A stretch of 7,622 nucleotides of DNA, from contig DATFRS010000197.1 of the NCBI GenBank assembly GCA_035263065.1, forward strand, positions 1-7,622, given 5' to 3'. Source of the DNA: Dokdonella_A sp035263065 (GTDB taxonomy: Bacteria > Pseudomonadota > Gammaproteobacteria > Xanthomonadales > Rhodanobacteraceae). How positions within the stretch are numbered: position 1 is the first letter of the stretch; each line of letters begins with the position of its first letter. The position numbers were made by a program, and so were the translations under genes. This document shows positions 1-5,243 of this stretch, in pieces. The notes under the pieces are model-generated. The model ran no database searches, was not told the DNA's origin, and was given only the letters and a program-made list of their open reading frames with translations.

Positions 1-144
1 TGGCACGTGCCGTTCTACTTCGGCGGCACCTCGCTCCTGATCGTCGTCGTCGTGGTCATGGATTTCACGGCCCAGATCCAGGCTCACCTGGTCTCGCACC
101 AGTACGAGAGCCTGCTCAAGAAGGCCAACCTCAGGGGTCGCTGA
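1..144 (+). CDS. secY: Protein translocase subunit SecY, 3' end only
   Basis: This is the last 47 codons of SecY, the channel subunit of the SecYEG protein-translocation complex in the inner membrane; the rest lies upstream of the window. The fragment reads WHVPFYFGGTSLL, then a run of I/V residues forming the last transmembrane helix (about fragment residues 9-21), then a cytosolic tail with HQYESLLKKANLRGR before TGA. The FYFGGTSLL block, the MDF at the end of the helix and the QYES-LLKKANL tail are the typical SecY C-terminus. It would be the last gene of the spc operon, and S13 follows after 104 bp. The family is certain even though only the tail is visible. Confidence 0.96.
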   Translation, partial: WHVPFYFGGTSLLIVVVVVMDFTAQIQAHLVSHQYESLLKKANLRGR

Positions 145-181
145 TCCCGGGGTTTGGGGTCGGGAAGGGCGGTTTCGGGGG

Positions 182-210
182 TTCCCCGGCTGCTCCAATC
201 CGGCTACAAT
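182..210 (+). promoter_or_regulatory. Possible sigma-70 promoter ahead of rpsM
   Basis: A TACAAT hexamer at 205-210 matches the -10 consensus at 5 of 6 positions. At 17-bp spacing the -35 position (182-187, TTCCCC) matches only 3 of 6. Transcription would start near 217 and give a leader of about 30 nt before rpsM. The spacer between secY and rpsM is long enough for an alpha-operon promoter, but read-through from the spc operon is equally possible. The call rests on the good -10 and the location. Confidence 0.4.
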
Positions 211-248
211 GTCAAGTTCTCTGCGAAATAGTTGTTGGAGACCGTTAA

Positions 249-605
249 ATGGCTCGCATTGCGGGTGTCAATCTTCCGGTTCAGAAGCATGTCGGGATCG
301 GCCTTCGCGCCATTTTCGGCATCGGCCGGTCGCGCTCGAAAAAGGTCTGCATCGATGCCGGCGTCAACCCGGCGACGAAGATCAAGGACCTCACCGAGGC
401 GGAAGTCGACAAGATCCGCCATGAAGTCGCCAAGTTCGCCGTCGAAGGCGATCTGCGTCGCGAGGTCGGCATCTCGATCAAGCGCCTGATCGACCTCGGC
501 ACCTATCGCGGCCTGCGCCATCGGCGCGGCCTGCCGGTGCGCGGCCAGCGCACCCGCACCAACGCGCGTACCCGCAAGGGCCCGCGTCGCCAGATCAAGA
601 AGTAA
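249..605 (+). CDS. rpsM: 30S ribosomal protein S13
   Basis: S13 sits in the head of the small ribosomal subunit, contacts 16S rRNA and the P-site tRNA, and forms bridges to the large subunit. The 118-residue product has the expected length. It begins MARIAGVNLP, has the helix-two-turn-helix core with VEGDLRREVGISIKRL around residues 65-81, and ends in the basic, tRNA-facing tail containing GLRHRRGLPVRGQRT and NARTRKGPR. The start is fixed by the conserved MARIAG and by a GGAG at 237-240, 8 nt upstream. It is the first gene of the alpha operon, 11 bp before rpsK. In enterics S4 represses this operon through a pseudoknot in the rpsM leader; I could not identify such a fold in this short leader. 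Confidence 0.98.
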   Translation: MARIAGVNLPVQKHVGIGLRAIFGIGRSRSKKVCIDAGVNPATKIKDLTEAEVDKIRHEVAKFAVEGDLRREVGISIKRLIDLGTYRGLRHRRGLPVRGQRTRTNARTRKGPRRQIKK

Positions 606-616
606 TCAGGGAACCT

Positions 617-1009
617 ATGAACAAGCCGGTTGCAGCCAAGCCGAAGAAGAAGACCAAGCGCGTGGTGACGGACGCCGTCGCCCACGTGCAGGCCTCTTTC
701 AACAACACCGTGGTCACGATCACCGATCGTCAGGGCAACGCCCTGTCGTGGGCGACCGCCGGCGGCGCCGGTTTCCGCGGTTCGCGCAAGTCGACGCCGT
801 TCGCCGCGCAGGTCGCGGCCGACAAGGCGGCGCGTGCGGCCGCCGACTACGGCGTCAAGACCGTCGAAGTCCGCATCAAGGGCCCGGGCCCGGGCCGCGA
901 GTCGGCCGTGCGCTCGCTCAACAACGCCGGCTTCAAGGTCACCAACATCATCGACGTGACGCCGATCCCGCACAACGGCTGCCGTCCGCCGAAGAAGCGC
1001 CGCGTCTAA
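617..1009 (+). CDS. rpsK: 30S ribosomal protein S11
   Basis: S11 lies on the platform of the 30S subunit, near the mRNA exit and the S7/S18/S21 neighbourhood. The 130-residue product shows a lysine-rich N-terminus (KPKKKTKR), then HVQASFNNTVVTITDRQGN at about 24-42, the GGAGFRGSRKSTPFAAQ block, the RIKGPGPGRE loop and a basic C-terminus with PHNGCRPPKKRRV. Asn120-Gly121 corresponds to the Asn-Gly site that is converted to isoaspartate in E. coli S11 (family knowledge). An AGGGA at 608-612 lies only 4 nt from the ATG, a tight but workable spacing. It is co-directional with rpsM (11 bp) and rpsD (15 bp) and so very probably co-transcribed with them. Confidence 0.98.
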   Translation: MNKPVAAKPKKKTKRVVTDAVAHVQASFNNTVVTITDRQGNALSWATAGGAGFRGSRKSTPFAAQVAADKAARAAADYGVKTVEVRIKGPGPGRESAVRSLNNAGFKVTNIIDVTPIPHNGCRPPKKRRV

Positions 1010-1024
1010 GGGAAAAGAAGAATC

Positions 1025-1657
1025 ATGGCACGTTACATCGGACCCACCTGCAAGCTCGCGCGCCGCGAAGGCGCCGACCTCAGCCTGAAGTCGCCCGCGC
1101 GCGCGATCGACTCGAAGTGCAAGCTCGAGCAGAAGCCGGGCCAGCACGGCGCCGCCGGCACCAAGAAGGGCCGCCTGTCGGACTACGGCGTGCAGCTGCG
1201 CGAGAAGCAGAAGGTCAAGCGCATCTACGGCCTCCTCGAGCGCCAGTTCCGCACCTATTACCAGAAGGCCTCGGGCCAGAAGGGCAATACGGGCGAGAAC
1301 CTCCTGCGCATGCTCGAGTCGCGCCTGGACAACGTCGTCTATCGCATGGGCTTCGCGGTAACCCGCGCCGCCGCCCGCCAGCTCGTTTCGCACGCCGCGA
1401 TCCGGGTCAATGGAAAAAAGGTCAACCTGCCCTCATATCAGGTCCGTCCCGGTGATGAGGTGGCCCTGTCCGAGCGCGCGAAGAGTCAGCTGCGCACGCA
1501 GGAGGCCCTGACGCTCTCGCAGGAAATGGACCTCGCTCCCGCCTGGCTCGAAGTCGACCAGAAGAAGGGCAGCGGCACGTTCAAGGCCATGCCCGAGCGC
1601 AGCGATCTGCCTTCGGACATCAACGAAAGCCTGATCATCGAGCTTTACTCGAAGTAA
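1025..1657 (+). CDS. rpsD: 30S ribosomal protein S4
   Basis: S4 is a primary 16S rRNA-binding protein that nucleates assembly of the 30S body and, in E. coli, is the translational repressor of the alpha operon. The 210-residue product starts MARYIGPTCKLARREG and contains KPGQHG, then LSDYGVQLREKQKVKRIYG at about 52-70. The S4 RNA-binding domain follows at about 100-165, with ESRLDNVVYRMGF, RQLVSHAAIRVNGK and the LPSYQVRPGD strand-turn. It ends ERSDLPSDINESLIIELYSK. The N-terminus has cysteines only at 9 and 32, so this is the zinc-free form of S4. A purine-rich stretch at 1009-1021 precedes the ATG. It is slightly longer than the E. coli protein (206), partly because of a small insertion after GQHGA. 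Confidence 0.98.
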   Translation: MARYIGPTCKLARREGADLSLKSPARAIDSKCKLEQKPGQHGAAGTKKGRLSDYGVQLREKQKVKRIYGLLERQFRTYYQKASGQKGNTGENLLRMLESRLDNVVYRMGFAVTRAAARQLVSHAAIRVNGKKVNLPSYQVRPGDEVALSERAKSQLRTQEALTLSQEMDLAPAWLEVDQKKGSGTFKAMPERSDLPSDINESLIIELYSK

Positions 1658-1678
1658 GACGCCGCGGTCGCTGGCGTC
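1658..1678 (+). other. Stem-loop directly after rpsD
   Basis: GACGCC at 1658-1663 and GGCGTC at 1673-1678 form a perfect 6-bp stem around a 9-nt loop, starting at the first base after the rpsD stop codon. No clean T-run follows (the next bases are CTTCGC), so I do not call it a terminator. It could be an mRNA 3'-end stabiliser or a weak pause site in the rpsD-rpoA gap. Confidence 0.4.
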
Positions 1679-1703
1679 CTTCGCAAACGGGTCTTTCTTT
1701 GGC

Positions 1704-1719
1704 GAATCCCTCGGGATTC
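1704..1719 (+). other. Hairpin just upstream of the rpoA Shine-Dalgarno
   Basis: GAATCCC (1704-1710) and GGGATTC (1713-1719) are perfect 7-bp inverted repeats separated by 2 nt; in RNA this gives a 6-bp stem with a CUCG tetraloop. It ends 2 nt before the GGAG (1722-1725) that serves rpoA, so it could present or partly occlude the ribosome-binding site. The structure is seen in the sequence; any regulatory role is inference. Confidence 0.45.
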
Positions 1720-1734
1720 CTGGAGCTGTAATCA

Positions 1735-2733
1735 ATGGCGGGATCAACCACCAACGTGCTGCGTCCGCGCGGCATTCACGTCGAACGCATCGGCACCGAT
1801 CGCGCGAAGGTCGTGGTCGAGCCGATGGAGCGCGGCTTCGGCCATACGCTCGGCAATGCGCTGCGTCGCGTCCTGCTCTCGTCGATTCCCGGCAGCGCGA
1901 TCATCGAGGTCGAGATCGACGGCGTGCTGCATGAGTACACCACGCTCGAAGGCCTGCAGGAAGACGTGATCGAGGTCCTTCTGAACCTGAAGGACGTCGC
2001 GATCCGCATGCACGGCCACGACGAAACGACGCTGACCCTCTCCAAGAAGGGCAAGGGCGTCGTCACGGCGGGCGACATCAAGGTCGATCACTCGGTCGAG
2101 ATCATCAATCCCGAGCACGTGATCTGCCATCTCACCAAGGACATCGCGCTCAACATGCGCCTCAAGGTCGCGCGCGGCGTCGGCTACCAGCCGGCGACGG
2201 CCCGCCGCCTGCCGGACGAGGAAGCGCGTCCGATCGGCCGCCTGCAGCTCGATGCCTCGTTCTGCCCGGTCCGCCGCGTCGCCTACAACGTCGACAGCGC
2301 GCGCCTCGAGCAGCGCACCGACCTCGACAAGCTCGTGCTCGACGTCGAGACCAACGGCGCGATCGACGCGGAAGAAGCGGTGCGCAAGGCCGCCGAGATC
2401 CTGCAGGATCAGCTGACCGTGTTCGGCGATTTCACGCGTCGCGAGAGCGAAGGCGCGAAAGCCGAGAAGGGCGGCGTCGATCCGGTACTGCTGCGTCCGA
2501 TCGACGACCTCGAGCTCACGGTCCGCTCGGCGAACTGCCTCAAGGCCGAGAGCATCTACTACATCGGCGATCTCGTGCAGAAGACCGAAGTCGAGCTCCT
2601 CAAGACGCCGAACCTCGGCAAGAAGTCGCTCACCGAGATCAAGGACGTGCTGTTCCAGCGCGGCCTGCAGCTCGGCATGAAGCTCGAAAGCTGGCCGCCG
2701 CCGGGCCTCGTGCACGGCATGCAGCTGGGCTGA
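1735..2733 (+). CDS. rpoA: DNA-directed RNA polymerase subunit alpha
   Basis: The alpha subunit dimerises to scaffold RNA polymerase assembly, and its C-terminal domain contacts UP elements and activators. The 332-residue product (E. coli 329) has an N-terminal dimerisation domain up to about 235 with GFGHTLGNALRRVLLSSIPG, GVLHEYTTLEG and the LDASFCPVRRVAY region. A variable linker (about 236-252) follows, then the C-terminal domain with LLRPIDDLELTVRSANCLKA and LLKTPNLGKKSLTEIKDVL. Arg264 matches the DNA-contacting Arg265 of E. coli within TVRSANCLKAE. The start has GGAG at 1722-1725, 9 nt upstream. The C-terminus GLVHGMQLG is similar to what I recall of Xanthomonas alpha, supporting a Lysobacterales source. 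The 77-bp gap after rpsD holds two small hairpins; the 248-bp gap to rplQ is unusually long. Confidence 0.99.
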   Translation: MAGSTTNVLRPRGIHVERIGTDRAKVVVEPMERGFGHTLGNALRRVLLSSIPGSAIIEVEIDGVLHEYTTLEGLQEDVIEVLLNLKDVAIRMHGHDETTLTLSKKGKGVVTAGDIKVDHSVEIINPEHVICHLTKDIALNMRLKVARGVGYQPATARRLPDEEARPIGRLQLDASFCPVRRVAYNVDSARLEQRTDLDKLVLDVETNGAIDAEEAVRKAAEILQDQLTVFGDFTRRESEGAKAEKGGVDPVLLRPIDDLELTVRSANCLKAESIYYIGDLVQKTEVELLKTPNLGKKSLTEIKDVLFQRGLQLGMKLESWPPPGLVHGMQLG

Positions 2734-2752
2734 TCGGCAACACACGATTCAG

Positions 2753-2775
2753 GACGCCGGCTTCGTGCCGGCGTC
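2753..2775 (+). other. Perfect 9-bp stem-loop 19 nt after rpoA
   Basis: GACGCCGGC (2753-2761), loop TTCGT, GCCGGCGTC (2767-2775) form a flawless 9-bp GC-rich stem. It lacks a following T-run because a REP-like unit begins at its last base, so it is not a canonical intrinsic terminator. It may protect the rpoA 3' end or attenuate transcription into rplQ, or it may be a further repeat unit of the neighbouring cluster. Confidence 0.6.
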
Positions 2776-2873
2776 GTCATCCCGGCGAAAGCCGGGACCC
2801 ATTTTGATCTTGATTTTTGTGCCGCCATTCGGCGCCAAAATCAAAATGGATTCCGGCTTTCGCCGGAATGACG
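2775..2873. repeat. REP-like palindrome pair: 99-bp imperfect inverted repeat
   Basis: Two 38-nt arms (2775-2812 and, inverted, 2836-2873) match at 34 positions and flank a 23-nt centre. Each arm reads CGTCAT(C/T)CCGGCGAAA, then GCCGG(G/A)A(C/T)CC, then an ATTTTGAT tail. Each therefore contains its own hairpin: a 7-bp stem closed by a GAAA tetraloop in one orientation (TTTC in the other). The centre has a small GCCG/CGGC hairpin (2821-2833). Palindromes of the CGTCATTCC-stem-GAAA-stem-GGAATCC type are dispersed repeats in many beta- and gammaproteobacteria, and REP families are mobilised by RAYT transposases in trans (family knowledge). No transposase is present here. The arrangement looks like a small non-autonomous element inserted between rpoA and rplQ. 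Confidence 0.8.
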
Positions 2874-2933
2874 AACAAGGCAACGCATAACAAGAGCCCG
2901 AAATTACAGGCTCATCACAGCGGGCAAACCGCG

Positions 2934-2958
2934 GGAACCCGGCCTTCGCCGGACTTCT
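2934..2958 (-). repeat. Possible degenerate third REP-like unit
   Basis: This stretch matches the right-hand REP unit (starting at 2849) at about 18 of 25 positions in the same orientation. It retains a 5-bp stem CCGGC (2939-2943) / GCCGG (2948-2952) with loop CTTC. The flanking GTCAT/ATGAC tag is lost. It ends 10 nt before the rplQ ribosome-binding site. It may be a decayed copy or just a similar GC-rich hairpin. Confidence 0.4.
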
Positions 2959-2981
2959 CATAACAATCAGAGGATTTCGTC

Positions 2982-3371
2982 ATGCGTCACATGAAGTCGG
3001 GCCGCAAGCTCAATCGCACGAGCAGCCACCGCGAAGCGATGTTCAAGAACATGGCCGCGTCGCTGTTCAAGCACGAACTGATCCGCACCACGCTGCCGAA
3101 GGCGAAGGAGCTGCGTCGCGTCGCCGAGCCGCTCATCACGCTCGCCAAGACCGACGGCGTCGCCAATCGCCGCCTCGCGTTCGCGCGCCTGCGCGACAAG
3201 GTCGCGGTCGGCAAGCTCTTCGTCGAGCTCGGCCCGCGCTATCGCGAGCGCAAGGGCGGTTACACCCGCATCCTGAAGTGCGGCTACCGCGTCGGCGACA
3301 ACGCGCCGATGGCGTACGTCGAGCTCGTCGACCGTCCGCGCACGGAAGGCTCGGAGCCGAGCGCCGACTGA
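2982..3371 (+). CDS. rplQ: 50S ribosomal protein L17
   Basis: L17 belongs to the large ribosomal subunit, near the peptide exit side. The 129-residue product has the whole family signature: MRHMKSGRKLNRTSSHRE, then FKNMAASLFKHELIRTTLPK, then AKELRRVAEPLITLAKTD, ANRRLAFARLRD, GGYTRILKCGYRVGDNAPMA and YVELVDRP, with a short acidic tail. AGAGGA at 2969-2974, 7 nt from the ATG, supports this start over the internal Met4. It is the last alpha-operon gene, separated from rpoA by a repeat-filled 248-bp gap with no convincing promoter. It is probably still read from the operon transcript, perhaps at a reduced level. A terminator hairpin lies 29 bp after its stop. Confidence 0.98.
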   Translation: MRHMKSGRKLNRTSSHREAMFKNMAASLFKHELIRTTLPKAKELRRVAEPLITLAKTDGVANRRLAFARLRDKVAVGKLFVELGPRYRERKGGYTRILKCGYRVGDNAPMAYVELVDRPRTEGSEPSAD

Positions 3372-3387
3372 TCGTCCGCGCCGCGCC

Positions 3388-4659
3388 ATGAGTTCCCAGC
3401 CAGAGCCCCGGTCCGACCGGGGCTTTGCGTTTCCGGCGATCGCGTCGTCGTCGCGCGAAACGGCGTTTCTCGCGCTCGCGATCGGCGTGCTCTACGTCGC
3501 CGCAATCGTTCTCTCGCAGAGCGGTGCCGCGCGCACCGACGAGCTCTATCACTTTGCGCAGATCGAGCTGTTCCGGCGCGGCGAGCTGCGCGTCCTCGAT
3601 CAGTACCTGACGACGATTCCGGGCTACCACGCCGCCGTCGCCGTGCTGCTCAAGATCACCGGGAGCGATTCGCTCGGCGCGGCGCGCACGATCACGGCGC
3701 TGTTCGGGCTTCTCGCCGCGGACGCGTTCCATCGACTGCGCAGCGAGACGCAACCCGGCGGCGAAGCGCTCGCGACGGCGCAGTTCCTCGTGCTGCCCGT
3801 AATCGCGCCGTTCTTCTTCCTCGTCTACACCGACGTGCTCGCGCTGGCGCTCGTGCTGTGGGCGACGGTCGCGACGACGCGCCATCGCCACTGGCTCGCG
3901 GCGTTCGTGCTCTGCGGCGCGCTGCTCGTTCGGCAGAGCGACGTCGTCTGGGCCGGTTTTCTCGCCGCGCTCGCGGCATGGCCGCACTTTCGCGACCATC
4001 GCCTCGCCGATCCGAAGCGGCTCATGACGCTCGTCGCACCGTATCTCGTGCCGGTCGTGGCGTTCGTCGCGTTCTGGGCGTGGAACGGATCGATCTCGCT
4101 TTCGCACGAGCAGGCCCTGCTGCATCCCGCGCTCGGCCTGCACACCGGCAACCTGCTGCTGTCGCTCGCGATCTCGGGCCTCCTGTTCGCGCCGCAGGCG
4201 GGGGCGCGACCTCTCGAGTTCATCGGCGTGGCGCGCACGCATCCGTGGATGCTCGCGATCGTGCCGGTCGTGCTCGTCGCGTTCTGGTTCGGCTTCACCG
4301 CCGACAATCCGTACAACGCCGCGATGGCGGATTTCTACGTCCACAACGCGATCGCGCAGAGCCTGACGACGAACGGATTCCTGCGCCTCGCCGGCGCGAT
4401 GCTCGCGGTCATCGGCGTGCGCGTCTTCATCGTGACGCCGCTCCGGCCGTCGGCGGCCTACTGGCTGTTTCCGATCGCCGCATTCTTCCTCGCCGCGGAG
4501 TGGCTCGTCGAGACGCGCTACCTGATCGTCCCGTTCGCGCTATGGCTCGCGTTCCGCGAGCAGCGCTCGAAGGCCGCCGAATACGGCATGCTGGCACTTT
4601 GGGCGTTGCTTGCGGTCGAGATGTTCGCCCTCGTGACCGCGGGCCGCGCGTTCCCGTGA
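3388..4659 (+). CDS. ALG10/DIE2-like polytopic glycosyltransferase (GT-C type)
   Basis: A 423-residue inner-membrane protein with about 10-12 hydrophobic helices, first at about 26-44. Motifs match eukaryotic ALG10 (family GT59, the alpha-1,2-glucosyltransferase adding the last glucose to the dolichol-linked N-glycan precursor) in order: DELYHF at 51-56 after helix 1 (ALG10 DEIFH), LTTIPGYH at 74-81 (ITTLPGLY), FFFLVYTD to Asp149 (LYYTE/D), VRQSDVVW at 181-188 (FRQTNIIW), WNGSIS with a nearby His at 232-240, TADNPY at 304-309 (LADNRHY), and WLVETRYLIVPF at 372-383 (LLEFRYFILPY). Asp51 or Glu52 is the likely catalytic acidic residue, by analogy with other GT-C enzymes. Bacteria lack the eukaryotic acceptor, so the substrate (perhaps a polyprenyl-linked glycan) is unknown. 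No Shine-Dalgarno is visible at ATG 3388, and the rplQ terminator lies within the first codons. The next in-frame option, GTG 3487, would cut helix 1, so the start is uncertain. dsbB follows after 30 bp. Confidence 0.75.
   Translation: MSSQPEPRSDRGFAFPAIASSSRETAFLALAIGVLYVAAIVLSQSGAARTDELYHFAQIELFRRGELRVLDQYLTTIPGYHAAVAVLLKITGSDSLGAARTITALFGLLAADAFHRLRSETQPGGEALATAQFLVLPVIAPFFFLVYTDVLALALVLWATVATTRHRHWLAAFVLCGALLVRQSDVVWAGFLAALAAWPHFRDHRLADPKRLMTLVAPYLVPVVAFVAFWAWNGSISLSHEQALLHPALGLHTGNLLLSLAISGLLFAPQAGARPLEFIGVARTHPWMLAIVPVVLVAFWFGFTADNPYNAAMADFYVHNAIAQSLTTNGFLRLAGAMLAVIGVRVFIVTPLRPSAAYWLFPIAAFFLAAEWLVETRYLIVPFALWLAFREQRSKAAEYGMLALWALLAVEMFALVTAGRAFP
3401..3427 (+). terminator. Intrinsic terminator of the alpha operon, inside the next ORF
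   Basis: AGCCCCGGT (3404-3412), loop CCG, ACCGGGGCT (3416-3424) form a perfect 9-bp stem. It extends outward by one G-T and two Watson-Crick pairs to 12 bp (3401-3427). The descending arm runs into TTT (3424-3426). The U-tract is short, but the stem is very strong and sits 29 bp past the rplQ stop, where the alpha operon should end. It also lies within codons 5-14 of the downstream membrane-protein ORF, whose residues PEPRSDRGF are its literal translation. Confidence 0.75.
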
Positions 4660-4689
4660 CCTCAAACCATTGACCTTCGAGCCGATGCC

Positions 4690-5199
4690 ATGAGCTACAA
4701 CCCCTTCGCCTGGCCGTTCCGCGCGCAGTACCTGACCGGCTTCGTCGTCTGCGTGCTGCTGCTTGCCTATGCGATCTACGAGCAGCTGCAGCTCGGCGTC
4801 GAGCCGTGCCCGATGTGCATCTTCCAGCGCATCGCGTTCATGGCCATGGGCGTCTTCTTCCTGATCGGCGGCCTGCACTCGCCGGGCGCGAGCGGCCGGC
4901 GCATCTACGCCGCGCTCGTCGCGATCGCAGCGCTCGTCGGTGCCGGCATCGCGATCAACCACCTGCGCCTGCAGTTCGCGCCGAAGGATCCACTGATGGC
5001 CGACTGCGGCCCCGGCCTCAACTACATGCTGGAGAACTTCCCGGTCGCCGAGGCGCTGAAGAAGGTCTTCACGGCCTCCGGCGAGTGCAGCGAGATCAAC
5101 TGGTCGTTCCTCGGCATCACGATGCCGGGCTGGTGCCTGATCTTCTTCGTCGCGCTCGGCGCCGGCGCGTTGTGGGCGGGGTTCAAGCGCCGCGGGTAA
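4690..5199 (+). CDS. dsbB: Disulfide bond formation protein DsbB
   Basis: DsbB is an inner-membrane protein that reoxidises periplasmic DsbA and passes the electrons to quinone. The 169-residue product has four hydrophobic segments (about 14-32, 44-62, 71-90 and 143-163). The first periplasmic loop carries the CPMC pair (Cys40, Cys43) and the second loop carries Cys106 (DCGPG) and Cys133 (GECSE). These match E. coli Cys41/44 and Cys104/130. Arg47, just after the CxxC, corresponds to quinone-site Arg48. The MPGW motif precedes helix 4. No strong ribosome-binding site is visible; the start is set by the usual N-terminal length. It lies 30 bp after the ALG10-like gene and 44 bp before DAHP synthase and could be co-transcribed with either. 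No dsbA is present in the window. Confidence 0.95.
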   Translation: MSYNPFAWPFRAQYLTGFVVCVLLLAYAIYEQLQLGVEPCPMCIFQRIAFMAMGVFFLIGGLHSPGASGRRIYAALVAIAALVGAGIAINHLRLQFAPKDPLMADCGPGLNYMLENFPVAEALKKVFTASGECSEINWSFLGITMPGWCLIFFVALGAGALWAGFKRRG

Positions 5200-5204
5200 C
5201 GCTG

Positions 5205-5213
5205 TGGCATGAT
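5205..5213 (+). promoter_or_regulatory. Possible extended -10 box ahead of the DAHP synthase gene
   Basis: TGG-CATGAT at 5205-5213 fits an extended -10 (TG-N followed by a hexamer matching 4 of 6), in the 44-bp gap after dsbB. Transcription would start near 5220, about 24 nt before the ATG. No good -35 is found at normal spacing, so this is a weak call. Confidence 0.25.
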
Positions 5214-5243
5214 GGAACGCCTGCCGCACTGCAACATAAAGCC

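Noticed and set aside
145..189. Terminator formed by CCGGGG (147-152) and CCCCGG (184-189) after secY
   Set aside because: The pairing spans a 31-nt loop and has no T-run; it is more likely chance in G-rich spacer.
1744..2745. Minus-strand open frame (333 codons) opposite rpoA
   Set aside because: It mirrors rpoA almost exactly and shows only shadow composition; rpoA is certain.
2753..2820. Conventional intrinsic terminator after rpoA
   Set aside because: The 9-bp hairpin has no adjoining T-run, and the T-rich stretch at 2802-2819 belongs to the REP arm tail, several bases away from its hairpin.
2804..2840. Promoter for rplQ using TTGATC or TTGATT as a -35 box
   Set aside because: No -10-like hexamer is found at 16-18 bp spacing, and the hexamers are parts of the repeat arm.
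2559..2961. Small minus-strand frames across the rpoA-rplQ gap
   Set aside because: Their sequences (for example FRRKPESI and GFRRDD) are what the dispersed palindromic repeat gives when translated; such frames recur wherever the repeat sits and are not genes.
3136..4344. Long minus-strand open frame (402 codons) opposite rplQ and the ALG10-like gene
   Set aside because: It is extremely Arg/Glu-rich, spans two plus-strand genes and has no motif; it is typical of a GC-rich shadow frame.
4806..5243. N-terminal extension of the DAHP synthase frame, reading through dsbB
   Set aside because: The extension is the out-of-frame shadow of dsbB, rich in Arg/Ala/Pro with no homology. The enzyme's family length and motifs fit the start at 5244.
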